A stretch of 64,000 bases of DNA, taken from positions 248,001-312,000 of the forward strand of contig JAUIFE010000006.1 of the NCBI GenBank assembly GCA_030429565.1. The letters are read 5' to 3'. Under the pieces are notes generated by a model. The model was not told the origin of the DNA, made no database searches, and saw only the letters and a list, made by a program, of their open reading frames with translations. Every line of letters starts with the position of its first letter. Position 1 is the stretch's first letter. The translations under genes and the position numbers were made by a program. The DNA is from Holophagae bacterium. GTDB taxonomy: Bacteria > Acidobacteriota > Holophagae > Acanthopleuribacterales > Acanthopleuribacteraceae. Below are positions 7,400 through 17,150 of the stretch, in pieces.

Positions 7400-9164
7400 T
7401 CTCTTTTTCGATTTGGTCGAGCAACTGCGCGTCGGTGATCCCGCCGACGGCAATATCTCACGCCGTCTCAACGAGTTAATCGCGCTAAGCGAATTGTTGG
7501 CGACCCTTAACACCGCCCGTGAGTTGGACGAAATGCTCGACATCCTGCTGCTCACCATCATGGGCCAGCACCCTTGTTCCAAAGCTTTGTTGTACGTTCG
7601 CGACGACACCTCTTGGCGGCTGGGCATTAGCAAAGGGTTTCGCGGTAAAGGGCCTGCCGGCGACCGCCTGCCACGCCCCGACCAGCTCGCTGATTTGCCC
7701 GCGGTAACCGCCGGTGATAACGTCGGTGACGGTCCACTTGCCGATTTGCGTGACCAGTTCCCCTTTGAAGTGGTGATCAGCGCACGCAACGAAGACAAAC
7801 TGGTTGGTTTGATTTGTCTTGGCAAATCCTTGTTGGGCCGCTTGAGTGAAGAGAAACTGACCCTGTTAAACCTTTTCGCCGATTTCGGCGGCGTGATCAT
7901 GGGGAACCGTCTCTACCGTGCTGATTTGGAGAAGGTCAACCGCCAACTGCAGCGCCGCGTCTTCCAGCTCAACACGCTTTATGAAATCACAGGTGCCTTT
8001 GCGCGATGTTACGAACCCGACGATGTATACCAAATCCTCGCCAACAATCTCATGGGCCAATTTTTTATCAGTCGCTGTGCCGTACTCACCGAGCCTGACC
8101 GCGATGTGCCCGCCTTCGCCAAAGGTCTTTCGCGCGATTTGCGCATCAAGGAAAGCTTGGGCGCTGAATCACTGGCCGATTGGCCGCGTCAGGTACTCAA
8201 GCGCGACCAGATCCCGTGCCCGCAGGTGCAGGCTTTCATGGCGCGCGCCAAGTTGGCCTACGGCGTGCCGATCTTTTCCGAGGACGTTTACTTGGGTGTC
8301 TTGCTTTTGGGGTCGCGCTTAGACCGCAAGGTTTTGAGTGAGGCCGACCGTGAGTTTATGGTGTCCTTGTCACAGCAAGCCGCGGTTGCTTTGGAGAATG
8401 TTCGGCTCCAAGCCGAGGTGCTCGAAAAGAAACGCATGGAACGCGAGCTACAGTTGGCGCGCGAGATTCAACAACGCCTGTTACCCAAAAAGATTCCCCT
8501 ACTTGACGGCTACCAAATTGACGCGGAAATGCGACCGTACAACGAGGTCGGCGGTGATTTTTACGATTTCATGGAGCACCCCAACGGGAGCCTAAGTTTC
8601 TGTTTGGCCGATGTCTCCGGCAAAAGTTTGCCGGCGTCGATGATTATGTCGACCGCCCAGGCCTCGCTGCGGGCACTGACCTCTTTTGAAGGCATGTGCC
8701 CTCGCCAAGTGATTGAGAAGCTCAATCTTCATTTGTACCATTCGACCCAGTCCAACAAATTTGTGACCTTGTTTTTTGGTTTCCTCAATCCCCAAGACCA
8801 CACCCTGCAGTACATCAACGCCGGTCACAACCGACCCATCATGGTCTGTTCTGAAGAAAAGGTGCAACTCTTGCATAAGGGCGGTATGATGGTGGGCATG
8901 TTCCCCAATGCGCAGTACGAAGTGGGCACGGTTCCCTTTGAAAAGGGCTCGCTGTTATTGGTTTACACTGACGGCTTGTCCGAGGTAGCCGATGGTGACG
9001 GTGAGGAATTGGGCGATGATCGGTTGATCGAATTGGTCAAACGGTGCCGGCATGAAGAGGATGTTTGTTCGGGTCGGCGTCACATTGTCGATGCGGCAAT
9101 GACCTTCAGTTCCGGCCAAATGGTGGACGATTTAACGCTGCTGTTGATCCGCCGCAACGCCTGA
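7380..9164 (+). CDS. GAF-domain PP2C-type serine phosphatase (SpoIIE/RsbU family)
   Basis: A 594-residue protein with two GAF-like sensory regions (about residues 40-170 and 195-340), a short coiled-coil linker rich in ELQLAREIQQRLLP, and a C-terminal PP2C/SpoIIE phosphatase domain. The catalytic metal-binding motifs are visible: GGDFYDF, LADVSGKSLPASM and YTDGLSE. It should dephosphorylate the STAS antagonist in response to a signal sensed by the GAF domains, so switching the upstream pair. The GTG start lies inside the kinase gene (20-base overlap), which fixes the stoichiometry of the two products. No transmembrane segment is seen, so it is cytoplasmic. Confidence 0.9.
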   Translation: MPKKQTDLFFDLVEQLRVGDPADGNISRRLNELIALSELLATLNTARELDEMLDILLLTIMGQHPCSKALLYVRDDTSWRLGISKGFRGKGPAGDRLPRPDQLADLPAVTAGDNVGDGPLADLRDQFPFEVVISARNEDKLVGLICLGKSLLGRLSEEKLTLLNLFADFGGVIMGNRLYRADLEKVNRQLQRRVFQLNTLYEITGAFARCYEPDDVYQILANNLMGQFFISRCAVLTEPDRDVPAFAKGLSRDLRIKESLGAESLADWPRQVLKRDQIPCPQVQAFMARAKLAYGVPIFSEDVYLGVLLLGSRLDRKVLSEADREFMVSLSQQAAVALENVRLQAEVLEKKRMERELQLAREIQQRLLPKKIPLLDGYQIDAEMRPYNEVGGDFYDFMEHPNGSLSFCLADVSGKSLPASMIMSTAQASLRALTSFEGMCPRQVIEKLNLHLYHSTQSNKFVTLFFGFLNPQDHTLQYINAGHNRPIMVCSEEKVQLLHKGGMMVGMFPNAQYEVGTVPFEKGSLLLVYTDGLSEVADGDGEELGDDRLIELVKRCRHEEDVCSGRRHIVDAAMTFSSGQMVDDLTLLLIRRNA

Positions 9165-9233
9165 TGCATTTGTTGGACGCCTTGGGACATCATGCCGCCG
9201 CGCGTTTGCTATCCCTCGATTCAAGGTGTCGCC

Positions 9234-10592
9234 ATGAAAAAAAAACCAGCCAAAATCCTGCTTGTTGACGATGACGACGGCATTCGCCGCAGCCTCGACA
9301 AAATTTTGCGTTATGAAGGGTTCGAAACCGTTGCCGCCGAAAATGGCATGCAGGGCGTGAACCTGGCCCTGCAGGAAGAGCCCGACCTGATTATTTTAGA
9401 CATTAAGATGCCGCGCATGGACGGCTTGGAAGTCTTGCAAACCTTGATTCAACAGGGGACCCGCGCGCCGGTTGTCATGATAAGTGGACACGGCACCATT
9501 CAGACCGCCGTTGAAGCCACCCAGTTGGGCGCTTTTGATTTTCTCGAGAAACCGCTCGATCGCGAGCGTTTGCTGATTGTGGTTCGTAATGCGCTTGAGA
9601 AGAAGGGTTTGCAGGAAGAGAATCAAGCCTTGCAACAACGCGTTGCCGACCGATATGCCATGGTCGGTGAACACCCCCAGCTCGACAAGCTCAAGGACCG
9701 CATCGATCGCGTTGCCGCCACCAACGCCACCGTTTTGATTACCGGTGAGTCCGGCACCGGCAAGGAATTGATTGCCCGCCGCATTCACGCCCAATCGGGT
9801 CGGGGTGGCCATTTTGTTCAGGTCAACTGTGCCGCGATTCCCGAAGAATTGATTGAATCCGAATTGTTTGGTCACGTCAAAGGGGCCTTTACTGGTGCCA
9901 CCGACAACCAAATGGGCAAGTTCCAGTTGGCCGACGGTGGGACCTTGTTCCTCGACGAAGTCGCCGACATGAGCCTCAATACTCAAGCCAAGGTGCTGCG
10001 CGTCCTTCAGGAAGGGGAAGTCCAGGCAGTGGGCTCCAATAAGATTTTGACCGTTGATGTGCGGGTTGTCGCGGCCACCAACAAAAACCTCGAAGAAATG
10101 ATCGAGGCCGGCAAGTTTCGCGAAGATTTGTTTTTCCGACTTAACGTTGTCCCCATTCAGAGTTTGCCGCTGGCCGATCGCCGTGAGGATATCCCTAAGT
10201 TAGTCAGCCACTTCAAGGCGACATTTGAGGCTGAAAACGGCATTAAGCCACGTGACCTTTCGCCGCGTGTGACCGCCTATTTGCAGAGCCGTGAGTATCG
10301 CGGCAACATTCGCGAACTGAAAAACCTGGTGGAGCGTATTTTGATCCTTGGCGAAGAGGAAGTGCTCGACGGGGCCGCCGTTAAACCCGTTGCAGGTCGG
10401 CCGTTTTCGTTTGAGAGTTTTACCACCTTAAAAAAGTTTAAAGAGGAAATGGAGCGCGAGTTCATTATTGCCAAGTTGCGCCAATTTAATGGAAATATCT
10501 CAAAAACAGCCGAAGCCATTGACACGCCGCGTAGTAACCTATACAAGAAATTGGAGTTGTACCAACTTAATGTTGACGAATTGCTGGCCTAA
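9234..10592 (+). CDS. Sigma-54-dependent response regulator (NtrC family)
   Basis: This 452-residue regulator has a receiver domain with the phospho-accepting Asp56 in LIILDIKMP, an AAA+ domain with Walker A GESGTGKE and the sigma-54 contact loop GAFTGA, Walker B LFLDEV, and a Fis-type helix-turn-helix at the C-terminus (NGNISKTAEAIDTPRSNLY). It activates sigma-54 promoters when phosphorylated. The ATG at 9234 gives the normal receiver start (MKKKPAKILLVDDD); an upstream in-frame ATG at 9192 lacks a good ribosome site. It follows the partner-switching genes by 69 bases and no sensor histidine kinase is next to it, so either it is an orphan or its kinase is elsewhere. Confidence 0.94.
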   Translation: MKKKPAKILLVDDDDGIRRSLDKILRYEGFETVAAENGMQGVNLALQEEPDLIILDIKMPRMDGLEVLQTLIQQGTRAPVVMISGHGTIQTAVEATQLGAFDFLEKPLDRERLLIVVRNALEKKGLQEENQALQQRVADRYAMVGEHPQLDKLKDRIDRVAATNATVLITGESGTGKELIARRIHAQSGRGGHFVQVNCAAIPEELIESELFGHVKGAFTGATDNQMGKFQLADGGTLFLDEVADMSLNTQAKVLRVLQEGEVQAVGSNKILTVDVRVVAATNKNLEEMIEAGKFREDLFFRLNVVPIQSLPLADRREDIPKLVSHFKATFEAENGIKPRDLSPRVTAYLQSREYRGNIRELKNLVERILILGEEEVLDGAAVKPVAGRPFSFESFTTLKKFKEEMEREFIIAKLRQFNGNISKTAEAIDTPRSNLYKKLELYQLNVDELLA

Positions 10593-10728
10593 ACGTCGTT
10601 GTGTCGGCGCGTCCTTTTGCGCCGGCGATGCCGGCTCCCGACCGGGTCTGACGATCATCCACGTCGTTATGGCGGCGATGATCGGCCCATTCGCGGTTGA
10701 CCGGTGATTCGTAAAAAGCGAGGCCGCG

Positions 10729-11832
10729 GTGTTCATCTCTCTTGTTTTTGTTTTTTGTTTTGCCGGAGAGCTGCAATTTCAGGAGCCGCAGAGCCCGCGT
10801 TTTGCCGGGCCGACCCAAGTGGTGCTCGCGCTGAGCGGGGTGCAGGAAGACGAACTACTCGGGGTGGAACTCTTTGTGAACGACGAGTCTGTTGCTTACT
10901 TTGAAACCGCGCCGTTCGACACCGTCATCGACTTTAGCCGTTTTGCCGCCGGCGACATTCAGTTGCGTGCCGTCGCTGCTTTTTTCGACGACCGCAGGCT
11001 TACCGCGACCATGAAGGGCACCAACCATCCTCATTTCCATGAAACCGATGTGCGTTTGGTGCGTGTGCCGATTAAGGTAGATCGCACTCGTGAAACCAAG
11101 GCTCTGGGGTTAAAAGACTTCGAGCTTAAGGAGAACGGCAAGCAGCAAAAGCTGGAATACTTACTCGACGACAACCATCCGTTGGATTTGGTGTTGGTGT
11201 TGGATTTCAGCGGTTCCATGGAGGGACGGCTACCGATTGTGTTGCGCGGTGTTTCCAATCTTTTGAAGCGACTGCATGACCGTGATCGCGTTCAGGTCGT
11301 GGGCTTCAACCATCGGGTTTTTGAAGTGTCGCCGCCCGAAACCGACAAAAACTTAGTCCGTCGTCGCCTATTTGCTGCCAAGGCCGATGGATCGACCAAT
11401 TTGTACGGGGCCGTTTATTCGGGGATCAAATTACTGACCCAGTCCAGTCAACGCCGTGCCTTGCTTGTGTTTACCGACGGGCGCCACGATTTGGACGATG
11501 CGCCCGATCTTTATGAAAAAGGATTAACCGACTGTATCGATTTGGCCGCGCGCAACGGCGTCCCCATTTACACGCTCGGTGTTGGCGGCGATACCGACCC
11601 CGATATTTTGTCCGAGTTGGCGCTGCGCACGGGCGGCACCTACTACGACTTGAAAAGTGGCAGGCAGGTACGCGAGGCTTTTGACGCCATCGGCGGCCAG
11701 CTCAGTGACCAGTATTTATTATGTTATTACACCCAATCGCATTTTCAGGGATGGCACGATATCGCGGTGGCTTTAAAGCGTCCGGCCGATGCTTTGCGCT
11801 ACCCTGGTCGGCTTTATTTCGCGGATAAGTAA
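10729..11832 (+). CDS. Secreted VWFA-domain protein
   Basis: A 367-residue protein beginning with a hydrophobic signal-like segment (MFISLVFVFCFAG). The N-terminal part looks like a beta-rich domain; the second half is a von Willebrand type A domain with an intact MIDAS: DFSGSM near residue 162, the conserved Thr in STNLYGAV, and TDGRHD. The layout (VKVDR..GLKDFELKENGKQQKLEYLLDD before the A domain) resembles the VWFA-related proteins abundant in Acidobacteria. It probably binds a metal-dependent protein partner outside the cytoplasm. The start is GTG with a poor ribosome binding site. Function unknown. Confidence 0.8.
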   Translation: MFISLVFVFCFAGELQFQEPQSPRFAGPTQVVLALSGVQEDELLGVELFVNDESVAYFETAPFDTVIDFSRFAAGDIQLRAVAAFFDDRRLTATMKGTNHPHFHETDVRLVRVPIKVDRTRETKALGLKDFELKENGKQQKLEYLLDDNHPLDLVLVLDFSGSMEGRLPIVLRGVSNLLKRLHDRDRVQVVGFNHRVFEVSPPETDKNLVRRRLFAAKADGSTNLYGAVYSGIKLLTQSSQRRALLVFTDGRHDLDDAPDLYEKGLTDCIDLAARNGVPIYTLGVGGDTDPDILSELALRTGGTYYDLKSGRQVREAFDAIGGQLSDQYLLCYYTQSHFQGWHDIAVALKRPADALRYPGRLYFADK

Positions 11833-12241
11833 CAGCAGCTTTTTGCTTGCCGACCGGCTGGGAATTTTGACGACTTTCGTAAAATCATCGGATGATTTAA
11901 ACTCAAGGCGATGTTTGCGCGACTTAAAGACCGAGGCCCGGCTGCGGCGTGTTTTCGGGACCTTGGCTCATGTCTTGTTCGCCGTATGCCAGGCTTGCTG
12001 TCGCCGCCTTGCTTGGTAACAACTTATTTAATCGTGCTCTTTTGCACTGCTTTTTGCGCGTTAATGTCTGACGTCCGTTGCGCGGGTCTGTAATAAGGAC
12101 CCCCCAAAGAGGACTTCTATTTGGCGCACGTCCACGTGGTCGACGGCAAACCAGGCAACGCGATTTGTGAGGAACCGAGGCCCCCCGCGTTAGGGAGGTT
12201 TTGGAGAGAGGCTCTGGTGGTTAAAGTAAGACGAGGTAACA
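11833..12241 (+). other. 409-base gap upstream of the RND efflux operon
   Basis: No convincing gene. Short open frames here lack ribosome sites and family features. The left part holds a promoter-like element overlapped by a perfect palindrome (separate entry). The right part holds several short GC-rich inverted repeats and the adaptor gene's ribosome binding site (GACGAGGTAAC before the ATG). Confidence 0.6.
11867..11898 (+). promoter_or_regulatory. Promoter-like element with overlapping 17-bp palindrome
   Basis: TTGACG at 11867-11872, an 18-base spacer and GATGAT at 11891-11896 make a plausible sigma-70 promoter. A perfect palindrome, AAATCATC-G-GATGATTT (11882-11898), covers the spacer end and the -10. 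Its size and position fit a TetR-like operator. It lies about 345 bases upstream of the efflux adaptor gene, so its target could be that operon; no repressor gene is adjacent. Confidence 0.45.
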
Positions 12242-13498
12242 ATGCAATATAGCAGGCCGTTTTTAGGCATTTCCCTGGTGCTCGTTTTGGTTACGGGCTT
12301 TTTTGGATATGGATATTTCGCCAAAGCCGCAACCGAGTCGGCCGGCGAGGAAAAAGAAAGCCAACAAGATTTGGGTAAGGCCATGTCGAGTTTGGACAAG
12401 ACCTTCGGCGGTAAAGAAACCGCCATCCCCGTCAAGGCCGGTCAGGTTGCGCGAGGCAATCTCGTTCAGAACGTGGCCTCGCAGGGTCGGGTTCACGGTT
12501 ATAAAAATTTAGAATTGGTCAACGAGATTGCCGGCAAGTTGGTGTCCTTCTCCGTGCGTGACGGTGATCAAGTTAAAAAAGGTCAAGTGATTGGCGGCAT
12601 CGACGAGCGTCAGCACCGTTTGGCTTTGCGCGAAGCCGAGGCCAACCTGGTTAAAGCGGAAGCGGAGTTTTTGGCCGAAAAGGTGGGCAGTTTACCGCCA
12701 AGTGAAGCCAATAATCCCCAGGCCTTGCAGCAAGCGATGGCCAAATTGGACGCGGACCATCGTGCCGGCTTGGTGAGCGAAAACGACTATCGTCATGAGA
12801 AGTTAAAAATAGAACTTCAGATGGGGAAATCCGAGGGGCGCCGCAACTCGGTTATCGAAGCGCGGACCTTAACCGCCGCCAAAATTGCCCTGGATCGCGC
12901 CAAGCTCGACTTGGAACGTTGTGAGATTCGCGCCCCTTTTGCCGGTCGGATCTTCGATGTGAAAGCTACCGTTGGGCAATATCTCAACGGCGGTACCGTG
13001 CTCTGTCGGCTCGTCAATTTGGATGATTTGGTTGTCAAAGCCCAAGTTCTTGAGTCGGAAATTGGGACCGTTCGTACTGGGAGCAGTGCTTCGGTTCAAT
13101 TTACCGCTTTGCCCGACCTCGGTAGCCTTGAGGGTCAGGTTCAGGCCGTGAGTCCTTTGGTGAATGCTGAAGAAAAAACCGTGGAAACCATTGTCAGTTT
13201 TAAGAATCGCGACGGTCGCGTGCGCCCCGGCATGTTTGCCGAAGTCTCGATTGATGCGCGCATTTTTGCCGACCGCTTAATGATTCCCAAAACCGCCTTG
13301 TTGTTGCGCAACAAAAAACACGTTGTCTTTAAGGTGGATGCTGAGAATCGGGCGGAATGGATTTATGTCACCATTGGCGCTGAGAACAATGAGTTTGTAG
13401 AAATTACCAAAGGTGAGTTAACCGCGGGCGACTGGGTGCTGACCGACAATCACTTTACGATGGGTCACGGAACCCTGGTGCGGGTCGTTAACCAATAA
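12242..13498 (+). CDS. RND efflux periplasmic adaptor (membrane fusion protein)
   Basis: A 418-residue adaptor that bridges inner-membrane RND pumps to an outer-membrane channel. It has an N-terminal hydrophobic anchor (residues 6-25), a lipoyl-like half motif around GKLVSFSVRDGDQVKKGQVIGGID, an alpha-helical hairpin region (about 130-220), then the second lipoyl half (RCEIRAPFAGRIFDVKATVG) and beta-barrel and membrane-proximal domains. No lipobox cysteine is seen, so it is probably held by an uncleaved signal anchor. It is the first gene of a three-gene operon with two RND permeases; a TolC-type channel is encoded at 26421-27950. Substrate unknown. Confidence 0.93.
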   Translation: MQYSRPFLGISLVLVLVTGFFGYGYFAKAATESAGEEKESQQDLGKAMSSLDKTFGGKETAIPVKAGQVARGNLVQNVASQGRVHGYKNLELVNEIAGKLVSFSVRDGDQVKKGQVIGGIDERQHRLALREAEANLVKAEAEFLAEKVGSLPPSEANNPQALQQAMAKLDADHRAGLVSENDYRHEKLKIELQMGKSEGRRNSVIEARTLTAAKIALDRAKLDLERCEIRAPFAGRIFDVKATVGQYLNGGTVLCRLVNLDDLVVKAQVLESEIGTVRTGSSASVQFTALPDLGSLEGQVQAVSPLVNAEEKTVETIVSFKNRDGRVRPGMFAEVSIDARIFADRLMIPKTALLLRNKKHVVFKVDAENRAEWIYVTIGAENNEFVEITKGELTAGDWVLTDNHFTMGHGTLVRVVNQ

Positions 13499-13637
13499 TC
13501 ACGGCGACGGTCACACGGGGCGTTGCTTTGTGCCTCGACCGATGACGGTCAACCGTTGTGCGTGGCGCCGGTTTGTTGATCACGCACCCGAACCTGTTTC
13601 GTCCCTTGGGCGGGCCGGTTGGAAAGGATGAAGTTTC

Positions 13638-16600
13638 ATGATCGCTGTGTCTCTCAAACGCCCCGTTACCGTGGCCATGGTTGTGGCCGCGTTGCTTGTT
13701 TTTGGTGTGAAAAGTTATACCGAGTTGGGCCGCGATTTAATGCCCGATATTGCTTATCCCTCGCTGACGGTGATGACCCGATATGAGGGGGCCGCACCGC
13801 AAGAAGTTGAAGAATTTATTACCAAGCCGCTGGAATCATCGCTGTCCACCGTTCGCGGTAAACGCAAGATCAGCAGCATTTCCCGTGAAGGGATGTCGCT
13901 GATCACGATTGAGTTCGAATGGGGTCACGAGATGAAGTTCGCGACCCTGCATGTGCGCGAGAAACTGGACAACGTGCGCTTTCAGCCCAGCTTTCCCCAA
14001 GATGCCGAACGCCCCAACATTTTGCGTTGGGACCCCTCGGCCAAACCGATTGTCGGCCTTGCTATTACCGCTGATGCACCCTTACTCGAATTGCGTGACA
14101 TGGTGCAGGATGTTATTAAACCGCGCCTCGAACAGTTGGACGGTATTGCTTTTGCCCAAATCTCGGGTGACATTGAGCGGGTAATTGACGTCGAGATTGA
14201 TCGCGAGAAGATGGTTCTGTACGGGCTCGACATTGATGCCGTTAAAAATGCGATTGACGCCGCCAACGCCAATATTCCTGGTGGCACCATCAAAAAAGGG
14301 CGTTACCGTTACTCCTTGCGCACCTTGGGTGAGTTCAATCAGGTTGGCGAAATTAACGAGGTCGTCGTCGCCCGTCGCAACGGTAGCGAAATCCTCGTTT
14401 CCGATGTTGCCGTCGTTCACGATACAGCCAAGGACCGCGACGCGCAAACCACCGTTGACGGCGTTGAAGGCCTGGGCCTGCTTGTTTACAAAGAATCTGG
14501 GGCCAACACCATTCGCTCCACCGCCGCCGTGAAAGACTTAATCGTGACGCTTAACAAAGAGTTTGGCGGTGGGACGCGCGACTTACGGGTTGTTTTGGCT
14601 TTCGAAGAAGCCAAATTCATTTCTCAAGCGTTGAACAACGTGTGGTCGTCGCTGATTTTCGGTGGTTTTTTTGCTTTCCTGGTGTTGGTTCTGTTTTTGG
14701 CCGATCTCAAATCGCCATTTTTCATTTTTGTTTCCATTCCGATTGCCATCATCGTCACCCTGGTGCTGATGTACTTCTTTGGGTTATCGCTGAACATTAT
14801 GTCACTGGGCGGCCTCGCCCTCGGTGTTGGGATGCTGGTCGATAACTCAATCGTTGTTCTGGAAAACATTTACCGTTACCGCGAAGAAGGGGAGAGCCCG
14901 CTTGACGCCGCCTTTAAGGGCGCACGCGAGGTTGCTATGCCGGTTGCCGCCTCAACCTTGACGACCGTAGCCGTGTTTTTTCCCATTGTGTACATCAAAG
15001 GCGTGGCCGGCGCTTTATTTGGCGAACAAGCGCTCACTGTTACCTTCTCGCTGGCCTCTTCCTTGGTTGTTTCACTGACGGTGTTGCCCCTGTTGACCGC
15101 GGTCGCCAGTCTGTTGAAAGGCCGCGACAGTTTGCCAGGACGCTTGACGCCGCTTGAAAAGTTGGACGCCGCCGCTTATCCACGTGGGTTCGTCTTTTGG
15201 AAATGGTGGGAATACGTTATTTGCTTCCTGACATTGGCGCTGGTCGCCGGTTACTTCAAAAGTGACTGGCCCAAGTTCCTGATGTTGGCCGTCGGCTTGT
15301 TTTTATTGCCGACCGCGCTGCTCATTCTAAAGTGGGTCGCGCGTTTTGGCCTTTCTTGGTTGTTCCAAGCCATCGCCTTTACCTTTGTGTCGCTGCACAA
15401 TTTCGTGCAGTGGATTCTCAATACCGCCATTTTGCCGGTGTTCAACGCGGCCTACAGCGGTTTCGAACATTTGTACCACCGTCTACTGCTCTGGGCGCTT
15501 GACCGCAAGTTGATTGTGTTTTTGCTGACCGTGGCATTGGTGGCCTTGACCTACCAAATGGGTCGCGATCTCAAACAAGAGCTCATGCCCAAGGCCGCGA
15601 CCGGGCAGTTCACCATTGATGCCAAGCTGTTGCCGGGCACCGCCTTGGAGATTACCGCCGGTGTGATTGAACAAGTGGAATCGCTACTGAAGCAAGAGGA
15701 AACCGTCGCCCTTGTCTTCTCTCAAATCGGCGCCTCGGAGGCCAACCTCAGCCAATTACTCAAAGACAGTGGCACCAATACCGCCCAAATTTCAGTGCGT
15801 CTGCGCGAGCAAGACGCCACACTGGTGGAAGTACGCCGCTTGGCCGAACTTGTCCGTGGTTTCGCCGCCGACATTCCCGGCATGAAGGTCGAATTCGAAG
15901 AGAGTAATTCTTCGATGGAGGACTTGCTCGCCAGTGGCGGCGGCGGTGGCTTGGTTGTGCAAATTGAAGCGGAAACCTTTGATGCTTTGTACGACGCCAA
16001 CCGGTCCGTCTTTGATGTGCTGGCCGCCGATGAGATGCTTAAAGACGTGAAAACCACTTTGACCCGCGACTTTCCGCAGATGCGCATCGCCTTACGCCGC
16101 GACCGCATCGACCATTACGGCTTCGAGATCCGCCAAATTGGCGAGTTCCTTTCCGGTGGGATGCGGGGTGCGCTCGCCACCCAGTTCAAGGAATTTGATC
16201 GCAGTATCGACGTGCGTGTGCGCTTCTCCGAGAATGATCGCGAGGATTTCGAAAAAGTGTTGCAGACGCGTTTGGTGTCGCCTGCCGGCATTTCCGTCCC
16301 CTTGTCCGAATTCCTCGATGTGGCGGTCGAACAAACCACCAAAGAGATTCGTCGCGTGAATCAGCGTCGCGTCGCCCTGGTTTCCGCCAACATCGGTGCG
16401 CAGAAAATTTCCGATGTGCTGCCGCGCGTGGAAGCGTCGTTGGCTGAGCTGACCTTGCCGCCCAGCGTGCAGGTGCGCATGGCCGGCGAGAAAGAGGGCA
16501 TTGACGCCTCGTTCGAGCAGTTGCTGAAAGCCTTGGTGCTGTCGGCCTTGTTGGTTTACATGATCATGGCCGCGCAATTCGAATCACTGCGGTTTCCGTT

Positions 16601-17150
16601 TGTGGTTATTTTCACCGTGCCCATGGGATTGGTTGGCACCGTTCTCATCCTGAACCTGACCGGGACCAGTGTCAACATCATGTCCTTAATCGGATTGATT
16701 GTGCTCACCGGGATTGTGGTTAACGACGCGATCGTCAAAGTTGACTTTATCAACCAGTCGCGCACTGAGGGTTTAGGCCTGCGCGAGGCGGTTTTGGCGG
16801 CCTCGAAGGTGCGCTTGCGACCGATTTTGATGACCACCGCCACCACGGTTTTGGCCTTGATTCCCATGGCCTTCGGTTTTGTCCCTTGGTTCATGAACAC
16901 CGCGCCTATTCGGCCGCTCGTACTTTGGGCCGACAGTATCGCCGCCCATTACGCCTTGCCACTCATCTCCGAACTCTTTAGCCCACGCGGTGCGGAAATC
17001 CAACAGCCGCTGGCATTGGTTGTCATTGGCGGGTTGAGCTTGGCTACCTTGTTAACACTCATCCTGATTCCTGTTTTATACGAAACCCTGGCCGCTGGAA
17101 AACGCGAGGCCGTCGCTGCCGAAGAGGCTGTTGAGGAGGCTCTCTCGTGA
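13638..17150 (+). CDS. RND efflux permease 1 (HAE1/MdtB-like)
   Basis: A 1170-residue inner-membrane pump of the hydrophobe/amphiphile efflux RND family. The first helix is followed by the typical large periplasmic domain; LGGLALGVGMLVDNSIVVLENIYR marks helix 4 with the conserved proton-relay aspartate, and a matching repeat appears in the second half (LIGLIVLTGIVVNDAIVKVDFI). It is longer than the usual 1030-1050 residues because of additional hydrophobic sequence around residues 500-600 and near residues 1085-1130. It drives export by the proton gradient. The stop overlaps the second permease start by 4 bases (GTGA), so the two are made together and may form a heterotrimer, as MdtB and MdtC do. 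Confidence 0.93.
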   Translation: MIAVSLKRPVTVAMVVAALLVFGVKSYTELGRDLMPDIAYPSLTVMTRYEGAAPQEVEEFITKPLESSLSTVRGKRKISSISREGMSLITIEFEWGHEMKFATLHVREKLDNVRFQPSFPQDAERPNILRWDPSAKPIVGLAITADAPLLELRDMVQDVIKPRLEQLDGIAFAQISGDIERVIDVEIDREKMVLYGLDIDAVKNAIDAANANIPGGTIKKGRYRYSLRTLGEFNQVGEINEVVVARRNGSEILVSDVAVVHDTAKDRDAQTTVDGVEGLGLLVYKESGANTIRSTAAVKDLIVTLNKEFGGGTRDLRVVLAFEEAKFISQALNNVWSSLIFGGFFAFLVLVLFLADLKSPFFIFVSIPIAIIVTLVLMYFFGLSLNIMSLGGLALGVGMLVDNSIVVLENIYRYREEGESPLDAAFKGAREVAMPVAASTLTTVAVFFPIVYIKGVAGALFGEQALTVTFSLASSLVVSLTVLPLLTAVASLLKGRDSLPGRLTPLEKLDAAAYPRGFVFWKWWEYVICFLTLALVAGYFKSDWPKFLMLAVGLFLLPTALLILKWVARFGLSWLFQAIAFTFVSLHNFVQWILNTAILPVFNAAYSGFEHLYHRLLLWALDRKLIVFLLTVALVALTYQMGRDLKQELMPKAATGQFTIDAKLLPGTALEITAGVIEQVESLLKQEETVALVFSQIGASEANLSQLLKDSGTNTAQISVRLREQDATLVEVRRLAELVRGFAADIPGMKVEFEESNSSMEDLLASGGGGGLVVQIEAETFDALYDANRSVFDVLAADEMLKDVKTTLTRDFPQMRIALRRDRIDHYGFEIRQIGEFLSGGMRGALATQFKEFDRSIDVRVRFSENDREDFEKVLQTRLVSPAGISVPLSEFLDVAVEQTTKEIRRVNQRRVALVSANIGAQKISDVLPRVEASLAELTLPPSVQVRMAGEKEGIDASFEQLLKALVLSALLVYMIMAAQFESLRFPFVVIFTVPMGLVGTVLILNLTGTSVNIMSLIGLIVLTGIVVNDAIVKVDFINQSRTEGLGLREAVLAASKVRLRPILMTTATTVLALIPMAFGFVPWFMNTAPIRPLVLWADSIAAHYALPLISELFSPRGAEIQQPLALVVIGGLSLATLLTLILIPVLYETLAAGKREAVAAEEAVEEALS

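Noticed and set aside
11911..12093. 60-codon frame in the gap before the efflux operon
   Set aside because: No ribosome binding site, no signal of selection, and composition unlike neighbours.
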